Source: JABFSS01 sp964449445 (GTDB lineage: Bacteria > Patescibacteriota > Gracilibacteria > Peribacterales > Peribacteraceae). Taken from it: a stretch of 64,000 bases of DNA. This document shows positions 31,754-39,412 of the stretch, piece by piece. The stretch lies in the NCBI GenBank assembly GCA_964449445.1, contig CAYUZT010000004.1, positions 1-64,000 of the forward strand. The letters run 5' to 3'. The notes below the pieces were generated by a model. It was not told the DNA's origin and did not search any database. It was given only the letters and a program-made list of their open reading frames with translations. A program made the position numbers and the translations under genes. Each line of letters opens with the position of its first letter. The first letter of the stretch is position 1.

Positions 31754-31939
31754 ATGGGCAAGAGACCTACCCCTAAAAAGCGCAAAGCGAAATCGAGCGG
31801 ACGGACGCAGCACAGTATCTACCTTCTCAAAGAGGTCAGGAGACTGCGCAATCTTCAGAATTCTCCCTACGCAGGTCCGGTACCGCCCAAAGATAAGGCG
31901 GGGAAGGCGCTCCAGAAGATCACGAGGGTCAAAGCCTAG
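31754..31939 (+). CDS. rpmF: Probable ribosomal protein bL32
   Basis: 61 residues, highly basic. The N terminus RPTPKKRKAKSSGRTQHS resembles the P-K-R/K-x-x-S-K-x-x-x-x-R-R-S-H start of bL32. The rest is less familiar, and the zinc-binding Cys pairs of some bL32 are absent, as in many bacteria. Its place before nusB and rnc fits a translation or RNA cluster. TAAGCT is 9 nt upstream. Confidence 0.45.
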   Translation: MGKRPTPKKRKAKSSGRTQHSIYLLKEVRRLRNLQNSPYAGPVPPKDKAGKALQKITRVKA

Positions 31940-32019
31940 GAGTTAGGAATTAGGAAGTTAGGAATCTTTTTATTTGCTATGCTTTCTTGTAGTTGCTAAC
32001 TCCTAACTCCTAATTCCTC
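31937..32019. repeat. Word-repeat hairpin, GGAGTTAGGA family
   Basis: CTAGGAGTTAGGAATTAGGA and AGTTAGGAAT face TTGCTAACTCCTAACTCCTA and ATTCCT. The loop contains TATGCT, which could serve as the nusB -10. The right arm would then form the nusB leader. It shares words with 10431-10495. Confidence 0.85.
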
Positions 32020-32021
32020 GC

Positions 32022-32426
32022 ATGGCACGTCGTCGTCACCTCTCCCGTATCGCCGTCATGCAAGTGCTCTTTGAGCGTGAAAAACACCCGGGGATGCTGC
32101 CGCCGGACAGAGCGCTCAAGCAGAATGCCGGGGAGCTGGGCGAGTATGACAATGAGTTTGCCGAACTTCTGCTTTTAGGAGTTCTGGAAAAGGAACAGGC
32201 AGTCAGAGATGCCGTGCAGGAACATGCTCCGCAGTGGCCGCTGGAACGCATGGATCCCATTTCCCGGTGTATCCTTCTCGTTGGTGCGTATGAACTCCTC
32301 TTCAATAAAGATGCGCCTCCCGCAGTCGTTATGAACGAGGCGATTGAGATTGCGAAGGAGTACGGTACCGAGGAAGGGGGAAAATTTGTGAATGGTGTTT
32401 TGAACGCAATTGCTCACGCGAAATAG
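32022..32426 (+). CDS. nusB: Transcription antitermination factor NusB
   Basis: 134 residues, all-helical. RHLSRIAVMQVLFERE at the N terminus, DPISRCILLVGAYELLF and PAVVMNEAIEIAKEYGTEEGGKFVNGVLNAI at the C terminus are characteristic. NusB with NusE (S10, encoded at 33814) binds boxA in rRNA operons; both partners lie within 2 kb here. The start codon follows the GGAGTTAGGA hairpin by 2 nt. Confidence 0.93.
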   Translation: MARRRHLSRIAVMQVLFEREKHPGMLPPDRALKQNAGELGEYDNEFAELLLLGVLEKEQAVRDAVQEHAPQWPLERMDPISRCILLVGAYELLFNKDAPPAVVMNEAIEIAKEYGTEEGGKFVNGVLNAIAHAK

Positions 32427-32521
32427 AAGGGACCGAGGGTACCGAAGGGACAAAGGGGACCGAGGCGTCTTTTAGTGAGTCACGTCGGTCCCTTCGGCCC
32501 CCTTGGTACCCTTGGTCCCCT
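32427..32521. repeat. Word-repeat hairpin, GGGACCGAGGGTACC family
   Basis: AAGGGACCGAGGGTACCGAA and GGGACAAAGGGGACCGAGG face CGGTCCCTTCGGCCCCCTTG and GTACCCTTGGTCCCC. It fills the nusB-rnc gap, ending just before the TACACT box of rnc. Confidence 0.85.
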
Positions 32522-32540
32522 TGCACTACACTTACAGCCA

Positions 32541-33233
32541 ATGCCTCACCCCGCCCCCCTCACCGACCTCGAAGCCGCCATTGGTATCAATTTTAAGAAG
32601 AAGGACCTCCTGCGGCAGGCGCTCATTCACCGGTCCGCTGTGCGCGAGAGCCAGGCGTATGGCAATAACGAGCGCCTCGAGTTTTTAGGCGATGCGGTGC
32701 TCGAAATGGCGGCCACCGAGTACTTGTTCGCACTGAGTGATAAATCCGAAGGCGAGCTGACCAACTGGCGCTCGGCATTGGTGCAGGGTGAGCATCTTGC
32801 GGAGATCGCCGCGGACCTTCGTTTGGGTCAGTATCTTTCGATGAGCCGGGGAGAAGAAGCGAGCGGTGGCCGGACGAAAGTCTCGACGCTCGCAAATGCG
32901 CTGGAAGCGCTCATTGGTGCCATCTATCTGGACAAGGGATATGACGTCAGTAAGCGCTTTTGCGAGCAGGTCGTCCTCAACGATCTTGAACGGCTCCTTG
33001 CCGAAGGAAAACATCGCGATGAAAAGAGCGTCTTCCAGGAAATGGTACAGGAGAAATCCGGTGTCACGCCGCACTACGAAGTGGTCGAGGAAGAAGGCCC
33101 CGATCACGACAAGCAATTCACGACGGCGGTGTTTATCGGCGAGGAGAAAGTAGCTCAGGGAAAGGGGAACAGTAAACAGCGCGCGGAGCAGGCGGCGGCG
33201 AAGGAGGCGTTGAAAGTGAAGGGGTGGAAATAA
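32541..33233 (+). CDS. rnc: Ribonuclease III
   Basis: 230 residues. The RNase III signature NERLEFLGDAVLE and the second acidic site ALIGAIYLDKG form the metal-dependent dsRNA-cleaving centre. A dsRNA-binding domain follows (about 160-228; KSVFQEMVQEKSG ... QRAEQAAAKEAL). The ATG at 32541 has TACACT 8 nt upstream; the earlier frame from 32475 is word-repeat DNA. Confidence 0.94.
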   Translation: MPHPAPLTDLEAAIGINFKKKDLLRQALIHRSAVRESQAYGNNERLEFLGDAVLEMAATEYLFALSDKSEGELTNWRSALVQGEHLAEIAADLRLGQYLSMSRGEEASGGRTKVSTLANALEALIGAIYLDKGYDVSKRFCEQVVLNDLERLLAEGKHRDEKSVFQEMVQEKSGVTPHYEVVEEEGPDHDKQFTTAVFIGEEKVAQGKGNSKQRAEQAAAKEALKVKGWK

Positions 33234-33242
33234 AACTAAAGG

Positions 33243-33295
33243 GTTACAAGAGGGACAAGAAGGGTGACAAGGGTGACAAGGGTGGCAAGGGTGAT
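33243..33295. repeat. GGTGACAAGGGTGACAAGG words, left arm
   Basis: TACAAGAGGGACAAGAAGGG and GTGACAAGGGTGACAAGGGT. The inverse words are 500 bp away at 33783-33812, on the other side of the four-helix-bundle gene. Confidence 0.8.
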
Positions 33296-33296
33296 T

Positions 33297-33665
33297 TTAT
33301 TTGAGGCTACTGCGAAGACGAGAAAGGAAGTAACCAACTCGACCGATTTTCTTTTCTGCATTTTCGAAATCGACATTCGTGATGTACAACAAGTCTCGTG
33401 CCAGCAAGAATTGATAATGCAATTCTTCTAGGGAACACCACGAATATTCATAAAAGCGATCACGCTCCTTCAGTGATTTTTTTCCTGATCCTTCGGCAAT
33501 ATTTGTAGGAACACTATATGAGGATTTTTGCATTTGCGTGACAAGTGCAAATTGTTCATTTTGCGGGAACTTTTTGAGCACGTCGTATGTAAATAAGCAC
33601 AATTCATGGGCCACCTGCCACGCAAGTAAATTCTGGTATGGCCTTTTTCGTTCAGCGGTTGTCAT
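33297..33665 (-). CDS. Four-helix-bundle protein (23S rRNA intervening-sequence/bS23 family)
   Basis: 122 residues. YQNLLAWQVAHELCLFTYDVLKKFP, SSYSVPTNIAEGSGKKS and a Phe/Tyr-rich helix (FYEYSWCSLEELHYQFLLARDL) are diagnostic of the four-helix-bundle family first found within 23S rRNA intervening sequences. Members also spread in other contexts and associate with retroelement-like systems. GATAAT lies 6 nt before the ATG. It sits between the two arms of a word repeat. Confidence 0.88.
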   Translation of the reverse strand: MTTAERKRPYQNLLAWQVAHELCLFTYDVLKKFPQNEQFALVTQMQKSSYSVPTNIAEGSGKKSLKERDRFYEYSWCSLEELHYQFLLARDLLYITNVDFENAEKKIGRVGYFLSRLRSSLK

Positions 33666-33761
33666 ATAGCCATTATCAATGGCTTCGGGATCGTTTCTAT
33701 ACTCGGAAAGAATTTATTTTCTGCCTTCCTTTATTTATGGCTTACGAAAGACAAAAAAGAC

Positions 33762-33781
33762 GTTCCACACCTCTATGGAAC
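33762..33781. repeat. GTTCCACACCTCTATGGAAC hairpin
   Basis: Second copy of the hairpin at 12236 (one base changed in an arm). It abuts the right arm of the GTGACAAGG word repeat. Confidence 0.7.
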
Positions 33782-33782
33782 A

Positions 33783-33812
33783 CTTGTCACTCTTGCTACC
33801 CTTGTCCCCCTT
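33783..33812. repeat. CCTTGTC words, right arm
   Basis: CTTGTCACTCTTGCTACCCT and TGTCCCCC are inverse to the words at 33243-33295. It ends at the stop codon of rpsJ. Confidence 0.75.
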
Positions 33813-33813
33813 T

Positions 33814-34320
33814 TTAGCCCATCTTAATCTCGATATCCACGCCACTCGGCAGACTCAAACTTTGCAAACTCTCTACTGTTTTGAAGGTCGTCTCGGTCAG
33901 ATCAATCAACCGACGGTGCGTGCGCATTTCGAACTGATCACGGGCATCCTTCTTTACGAACGTCGAACGGTTCACGGTGAACTTCCGGATGTGCGTGGGG
34001 AGGGGAATGGGCCCGTGGACGACGGCGCCGCTGCGTTCGGCAGTTTCGATGATCTTGAGCGCCGCTTCATCGAGCACCGTATGATCGAACGCGCTCAGGC
34101 GGATGCGAATGCGGGGTTCCGTGAGTTCTTTTTTCGTCAAAGGCTTGGCCTCGGGAGCTTTGACTGGGGACTTGGTGTCGACGGACTTCTTCACGGGTTC
34201 TTTCTTCGCCTTGGGAGCAGGTTTGACTACTGCGGCTTTCTTGGGAGCAGCTTTCTTCGCGGGCTTGTCAGCCGTAGCTTTAGCGGAGGCTGATGCTTTC
34301 TTTGCAGCAGTGGGGTTCAT
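33814..34320 (-). CDS. rpsJ: Ribosomal protein uS10 with long basic N-terminal extension
   Basis: 168 residues; normal uS10 is about 102. The core begins PRIRIRLSAFDHTVLDEAALKIIETAERSGA and ends with the expected THRRLIDLTETTFKTVESLQSLSLPSGVDIEIK. The first 68 residues are Ala/Lys/Pro-rich; their start (ASASAKATADKPAKKAA) reads like a dispersed-repeat insertion. uS10 is also NusE. It follows tuf as in the str-S10 arrangement, but no rplC comes after. Confidence 0.93.
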   Translation of the reverse strand: MNPTAAKKASASAKATADKPAKKAAPKKAAVVKPAPKAKKEPVKKSVDTKSPVKAPEAKPLTKKELTEPRIRIRLSAFDHTVLDEAALKIIETAERSGAVVHGPIPLPTHIRKFTVNRSTFVKKDARDQFEMRTHRRLIDLTETTFKTVESLQSLSLPSGVDIEIKMG

Positions 34321-34394
34321 GGACGGGGGGAAAGAGCAGGGATGAGAGGAGGAAACGCGCCGGGCCACTGTACGGGCGACCCGGCGAGTCGCCC

Positions 34395-35576
34395 TTACTT
34401 GATGATCTTCGTGACCACTCCGGCACCAACAGTGCGGCCTCCTTCGCGGATGGCGAAGCGGGAGCCGACATCGAGAGCAACGGTCTGACCGAGCGTGACG
34501 ACGAACTTGAGGTTATCGCCCGGCATGACCATTTCGACGTTCGCGGGAAGTTCGACAGAGCCCGTGACGTCCGTCGTGCGCATGTAGAACTGAGGCTTAT
34601 AGCCCTTGAAGAATGGCGTGTGGCGACCTCCTTCTTCTTTGGTGAGGATGTACACCTCGGCCTCAAATTCAGTGTGGGGCTTGATGGAGCCCGGCTTGGC
34701 GATGACCTGGCCGCGCTCGATATCTTCGCGCTCAATGCCGCGCAGCAGGATACCGACGTTGTCGCCGGCGAGACCCTCGTCCAGAAGCTTGTGGAACATT
34801 TCGACGCCGGTGCAGACGGTTTTCTTGGTATCGCGCAGACCGACGATTTCGACTTCTTCGTTCACCTTCACTTTGCCCTGCTCAATGCGTCCTGTGGCAA
34901 CCGTGCCGCGTCCCTTGATGGAGAAGACGTCCTCGACGGACATCAAGAAAGGCTTGTCGAGCTCGCGCTTGGGCTCTGGGATGTAGGTATCGAGGGCCGT
35001 GAGAAGTTCGGAGAGCTTTGCGATCTGCTCCTTGTCTCCTTCCACGGCCTTGAGAGCCGAACCGCGAATGATGGGCGTCTTGTCGCCGGGGTAGTTGTAC
35101 TTGGTGAGGAGTTCGCGGATCTCGGTCTCGACCAGCTCGATGAGTTCGGGATCCTTGACCATGTCGATCTTGTTGAGGAACACCACGATGTACGGGACGT
35201 TCACCTGGCGGGCGAGAAGAATGTGCTCGCGGGTCTGCGGCATGGGACCGTCGGCAGCGGACACGACCAAGATGGCTCCGTCCATTTGGGCGGCGCCGGT
35301 GATCATGTTCTTGACGTAGTCAGCGTGACCCGGACAGTCGACGTGCGCATAGTGGCGCTTGGTTGACTCGTATTCGACGTGGGCGGTGTTAATAGTAATA
35401 CCGCGCTCGCGCTCCTCCGGAGCGTTGTCGATATCGGCGTAGCCTTTCTTTTCCCCCTCTGGCGAGAAATTCATGGAGAGAGCGGCCGTTAAGGTCGTCT
35501 TTCCGTGGTCGACGTGACCGATGGTGCCGACGTTGACGTGAGGCTTGGAGCGGTCAAACTTCTTCTGATCTGCCAT
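34395..35576 (-). CDS. tuf: Elongation factor Tu
   Basis: 393 residues, full length. GTPase motifs GHVDHGKTTL, DCPGHADYV and NKIDMV are present, followed by domains 2 and 3 to GAGVVTKIIK. It delivers aminoacyl-tRNA to the ribosome. A leader of about 50 nt without Shine-Dalgarno precedes the ATG, different from the many leaderless genes around it. rpsJ follows by 74 bp. Confidence 0.97.
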   Translation of the reverse strand: MADQKKFDRSKPHVNVGTIGHVDHGKTTLTAALSMNFSPEGEKKGYADIDNAPEERERGITINTAHVEYESTKRHYAHVDCPGHADYVKNMITGAAQMDGAILVVSAADGPMPQTREHILLARQVNVPYIVVFLNKIDMVKDPELIELVETEIRELLTKYNYPGDKTPIIRGSALKAVEGDKEQIAKLSELLTALDTYIPEPKRELDKPFLMSVEDVFSIKGRGTVATGRIEQGKVKVNEEVEIVGLRDTKKTVCTGVEMFHKLLDEGLAGDNVGILLRGIEREDIERGQVIAKPGSIKPHTEFEAEVYILTKEEGGRHTPFFKGYKPQFYMRTTDVTGSVELPANVEMVMPGDNLKFVVTLGQTVALDVGSRFAIREGGRTVGAGVVTKIIK

Positions 35577-35682
35577 AACGGGGGTGGAAAAAAGTGAAGG
35601 AAAGGGCGTCTATCCGCGATAGAGTAGCTCTTTTTTGCCGGGGCAGTCTAGGGAATCTCGCTACAGGACGTCAATAGGCGAT

Positions 35683-35755
35683 CGGGCTCGGGCTCGGGAC
35701 CGGGACCGGCCTACACAATGGATCATTCAGGTTCCGAGCCCGTTCCCGGTCCCGT
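35683..35755. repeat. Word-repeat hairpin, GGGCTCGGGACCGGG family
   Basis: CGGGCTCGGGCTCGGGACCG and GGACCGG face GTTCCGAGCCCGTTCCCGGT and CCCG. It separates the divergent tuf and mutY genes. Confidence 0.8.
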
Positions 35756-35769
35756 GTTAGAATTGCCTT

Positions 35770-36825
35770 ATGAAGCGCAAAGAGCGTATTCAGGCGTTTG
35801 TGGGGATTATTTGGCAGTGGTACGAATCGCATAAACGCAGTCTTCCTTGGCGCGACCTCACTGACCCGGATCCCACCGACCGCGCGTACAAAATCCTCGT
35901 CTCCGAAATCATGCTCCAGCAGACGCAGGTGCCGCGCGTGATCGTCACGTACCGCAATTTCCTCGAGCGCTTCCCGAGGCTCAGTGATCTCGCAACTGCT
36001 TCCAATCGTGATGTCCTCATTGCGTGGAGGGGGATGGGATACAACAGTCGGGCACTTCGACTGAGAGATGCGGCGAGAAAAATAATTGAGAATGGAAAAT
36101 TGAAAATTGAAAATAACGACATATTTCCATCCTCGATGGAAGCGTTGATGTCTATTCCAGGGATTGGTCATTACACGGCGGCGGCGGTCAGAAATTTCGC
36201 CTTCGGTCTTCCAACCCCGTGTATCGACACGAACATCCGGAGGATTCTCCATCGGACATTTGTGGGACCGGAGAGAGCGGATGGGAGTTGGGAGAAGGAT
36301 GATGAGTATTTGTTGGAGATAGCGGGGGAGGTGTTAAAAGAAGCGGAGTGCAACCGAGGAAACCGACGAGTCCGAAGAAACCGAGGATCCTCGGTTTCCT
36401 TGGTTGCTTCGGTTTCTTCGGTTGCCTCCGATTGGCATGCAGCACTGATGGACTTTGGCTCTCTCGTCCAAACGAAACGAAATCCTAAGTGGGAGATTTG
36501 TCCTCTTACCAAGAACAGCATTATGAAGGCAACACCCAAGAATATCCCTCAGGCCATCCAACCATCCAACCATGTAACCATTTCTCGCAAACAAGAACCT
36601 GGAAGATTTGTCGGGTCTACGTTCATTCCCAACCGTATCTTCCGCGGAAAGGTCGTCGATCTCCTCCGCGATGCCCCCTCAGCTCTCTCCATCGACCAGA
36701 TCGGCCGCTGCATCAGCGTCGACTGGGATCGCGTTACGCACCGTGCATGGCTCAAAGGGCTCTTGCAAAAGCTCCTCGCGGATCAGTTGGTCCGAAAGGA
36801 GCGTGGGAGGTACGTGCTGGGGTGA
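35770..36825 (+). CDS. mutY: A/G-specific adenine glycosylase MutY, repeat-interrupted
   Basis: 351 residues. Catalytic Glu in SEIMLQQTQVPRV, helix-hairpin-helix SIPGIGHYTAAAV and catalytic Asp in PCIDTNIRRIL are intact. It would remove A opposite 8-oxoG. Only one of the four Fe-S Cys remains (EICPL; PKC is PKW), and the NUDIX-like domain is replaced by a winged-helix-like tail. Three in-frame word repeats interrupt it: KLKIENND (about 110), an 80-nt palindrome (about 195-221) and QPSNHVT (about 260). TAGAAT is 6 nt upstream. Confidence 0.88.
   Translation: MKRKERIQAFVGIIWQWYESHKRSLPWRDLTDPDPTDRAYKILVSEIMLQQTQVPRVIVTYRNFLERFPRLSDLATASNRDVLIAWRGMGYNSRALRLRDAARKIIENGKLKIENNDIFPSSMEALMSIPGIGHYTAAAVRNFAFGLPTPCIDTNIRRILHRTFVGPERADGSWEKDDEYLLEIAGEVLKEAECNRGNRRVRRNRGSSVSLVASVSSVASDWHAALMDFGSLVQTKRNPKWEICPLTKNSIMKATPKNIPQAIQPSNHVTISRKQEPGRFVGSTFIPNRIFRGKVVDLLRDAPSALSIDQIGRCISVDWDRVTHRAWLKGLLQKLLADQLVRKERGRYVLG
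36081..36117. repeat. GGAAAATTGAAAATTGAAAA words inside mutY
   Basis: GAGAATGGAAAATTGAAAAT followed by TGAAAATAA: tandem 8-nt words, in frame, at a loop ahead of the helix-hairpin-helix. Encodes ENGKLKIENN. Confidence 0.7.
36351..36430. repeat. Palindromic word repeat inside mutY
   Basis: CAACCGAGGAAACCGACGAG and TCCGAAGAAACCGAGGATCC are followed by the near-exact inverse (TCGGTTTCC, TTGGTTGC, TTCGGTTTC, TTCGGTTGCC). The centre is GGATCC. It is in frame and adds about 27 residues rich in Arg, Asn, Ser and Val. Confidence 0.85.
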
Positions 36826-36830
36826 AAGCT

Positions 36831-39392
36831 TTAGGGATTGCACATGATGATGGTTTTCATATCGGGAACACTGTTGTTCAGAAGATTCGGGTCCCGTGTC
36901 CTATCTGACCAGAAAGACACATGCGTGGTATATGTTTTGTTGCATGGAATATTTGACGGCGCATTTACCCGTACGACGAAACTTTTCGATTTTCCTGCTC
37001 CAATATAGTAGTAGCCACAATCTATTAATGAATTGAAGCAGCGCGCGTCCTCGGATGAGTCTTGCAGGGTAAAACCCGTCGACCACGGGAAGCGCAATCC
37101 GAAGTAGATGTGGTTTGCTTCCTGCGGGCCGTTGTTTTTTATGGTGACCGTATAGGGTATAGGCTGTCCTTTGGGATGATATTGCGGAACGGAGACAGAT
37201 AACGCCATGTCGCCGCCCGGCGCACATCCTTGGCCGAAGCACTCATTGGAATTACATCCGGTCTTGAAGCCGTTTTTGTCCTTGCACAAAGGCGGGTCAT
37301 CATATTGGCAGGGGCCTTTGTCGCACCGCGGACTGCCACAGGCAATTTGGGTGCCGGATTCGTCTTTGCATCCTGTGCATTTGCCTCCACTCATCTTGTC
37401 ATCACATTCTGGATCATTGCAATCAGCCGACACGATACTTTCTCCCTCGGGACCGCTTCTTTTGACACACTGATTCGTCTGCGAAACCCCCGTGCATCGG
37501 CCATTACTCAGTTTGTTGTCGCACCATCGACTGGAACACAGGACACCTGCGTCGCTGTTGCCATCCACATTGCCGTAACAACCGCCAGCGTTTGCTCCAG
37601 GCACGCATCCCTCGTAACTGGAATTATTGTATGAGGCAATGATTCCGTGTACGTGGCCGTCAGCAGAACATGAACCATCATCATCCACTGTACTCCCGCA
37701 GTCTGTCTCGCATGTTTGCGTCGTCTCGTCGCTATCGGATTCGCAGATGCCATTCTTATTGCAGACAACTCCGTTAGGAGATGTAAATTCCTTACACGCG
37801 CAGTAATTCAAACCTTCTTCCTGATAGATTTTGCACATTTTAGAACAGTATTCTTGGAAGTCTGCTTTGCTGCAGTCCACGCCATCGAAGGCACCTTCCG
37901 CCTTTGCCGTCTGATCATCGATGCAACTGTCTCCAGATTCTTCCTCTTTCGGGCCGTCGCCGACCTTGCACTGCCAGTCGCATCCGTCGCCGTTCTTTAC
38001 GTTCCCGTCGTCGCACTGCTCCTTGAGATTTTTCTGGAGCACGTTGTCACCGCAGTACTCGAACTTGCCTTTGGCGTTGCAACCGTCCCCGTCGGTTGCG
38101 TTGCCATCGTCGCACTCTTCGCCAAGACTGCGCGTGACGGTGCGGTCGCCCAGGGATTCTTTCTTGCAGGACTTGCTGCATCCGTCACCCGGTATGTTAT
38201 TGCCATCATCGCACTTTTCCTTCAATCGCTCTTCGACTTTGCCGTTGCCGCAGTACTCGAACTTGCACTCCTTGCTGCATCCGTCGCCGTCGATCTTGTT
38301 GCCGTAATCGCACTGTTCCCCGAGGGCTGGTGAAACGATCTTGTCGCCGCAGACTTCCTTTTTGCAGGAAGCGCTGCACCCGTCGCCCTGCTTCCTGTTG
38401 CTGTCATCACACTCCTCGCCTTCGCCTATGTTCCCATTGCCGCACACCGCCGTTCCCGATTCCCGCGGAACCGGAACGCCGTCGCACGCGATACGGGTGG
38501 AGAGGGCTTTGGCAGAATTATTTTCGGTATTCGCATCCTGGGATCCATAAATCCATGCGCCGTTTGAGACGGTTGCATTGCATGCGAAATCGCCGGTTCC
38601 TTTTGCACGGACGCGCATCACTTTGGTCGCATTGTTCTCGAGACTGATTTTTTCGCACCAAATGAGGAACACATCTCCTTCCTTTTCTTCTGTGCATGCG
38701 GAATCGGAATCGGCCGGGTCGAACCGTAAGCCCTGCGCCAGGTACATGTACGCCGTACTATCGCTGGCAGGGGACGGGCCTGCATTTTTCGCCGTCATGC
38801 TGAAGTTGATCGATTTGCCGCGCATGACCGTTGCATCCCCCGTCAGCGTGAGTGAGAGATCGGCTCGGGAGACTGCTTCGCAGACGATGCGAGTGTAGAC
38901 GGGAGACTGCGCTCCATTGTTGCCGGCAACAGGATCATCCTCGGTGGATCCGGTCCATATTCTTGCCGAGCTCGAAAGGGTCGCGTTGCATGCAAGGTCG
39001 TTACTGACTCCTTTTGTTTGGATGCGTATCACCTTGGTTGCATTTTTTGCGAGATCGAATTTTTCACACACGATCTGGAAAATAGTATCGACGGGTTTTT
39101 CCTGGCAGCCCGTGTCGGACCCGGCAGGATCGAACCGCAGGCCGTTGCCCAGGTAGATGTATACGACGGCGCCCTTCGCGGCGGACGGACCGGCATTCTT
39201 GGCCGTTACGGTAAATGCGATCGATTGGCCGTGCGTTATGCCCGTGGCTCCTGCCATCGTGACCGAAAGATCCGCTTTCCCTCTCGGTGCCGCTCCCTGG
39301 GCCATCAACGACGTCACATTCAGCGCCGCTGTGAGCGAGGTGATGCCGAGCGCGAAGACGGCGAGGGAGAGGGCGGTGCGGGCGTGTGTCAT
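36831..39392 (-). CDS. Secreted DUF11 / Cys-rich repeat surface protein
   Basis: 853 residues from ATG 39392. A signal peptide (ALSLAVFALGITSLTAALNV) is followed by two DUF11-like beta domains (about 34-170 and 174-310). Next come five Cys-rich repeats of the ECDDGNxxxGDGCSxxC type (about 314-477), as in Myxococcus-type disulfide repeats. Further Cys-rich segments follow, then a C-terminal DUF11 domain (about 726-853). Probably an exported adhesion or scaffold protein. One repeat has lost Cys residues (CNAKGKFEY; ESLGDR). It follows the next gene by 20 bp. Confidence 0.8.
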   Translation of the reverse strand: MTHARTALSLAVFALGITSLTAALNVTSLMAQGAAPRGKADLSVTMAGATGITHGQSIAFTVTAKNAGPSAAKGAVVYIYLGNGLRFDPAGSDTGCQEKPVDTIFQIVCEKFDLAKNATKVIRIQTKGVSNDLACNATLSSSARIWTGSTEDDPVAGNNGAQSPVYTRIVCEAVSRADLSLTLTGDATVMRGKSINFSMTAKNAGPSPASDSTAYMYLAQGLRFDPADSDSACTEEKEGDVFLIWCEKISLENNATKVMRVRAKGTGDFACNATVSNGAWIYGSQDANTENNSAKALSTRIACDGVPVPRESGTAVCGNGNIGEGEECDDSNRKQGDGCSASCKKEVCGDKIVSPALGEQCDYGNKIDGDGCSKECKFEYCGNGKVEERLKEKCDDGNNIPGDGCSKSCKKESLGDRTVTRSLGEECDDGNATDGDGCNAKGKFEYCGDNVLQKNLKEQCDDGNVKNGDGCDWQCKVGDGPKEEESGDSCIDDQTAKAEGAFDGVDCSKADFQEYCSKMCKIYQEEGLNYCACKEFTSPNGVVCNKNGICESDSDETTQTCETDCGSTVDDDGSCSADGHVHGIIASYNNSSYEGCVPGANAGGCYGNVDGNSDAGVLCSSRWCDNKLSNGRCTGVSQTNQCVKRSGPEGESIVSADCNDPECDDKMSGGKCTGCKDESGTQIACGSPRCDKGPCQYDDPPLCKDKNGFKTGCNSNECFGQGCAPGGDMALSVSVPQYHPKGQPIPYTVTIKNNGPQEANHIYFGLRFPWSTGFTLQDSSEDARCFNSLIDCGYYYIGAGKSKSFVVRVNAPSNIPCNKTYTTHVSFWSDRTRDPNLLNNSVPDMKTIIMCNP

Positions 39393-39412
39393 TTTTTCAG
39401 GAGAAGAAATGT

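Noticed and set aside
36853..38333. Plus-strand frames opposite the DUF11/Cys-rich protein, some hydrophobic
   Set aside because: They are shadows of the repetitive minus-strand coding region (Cys and Asp codons read as Ala, Val, Phe).
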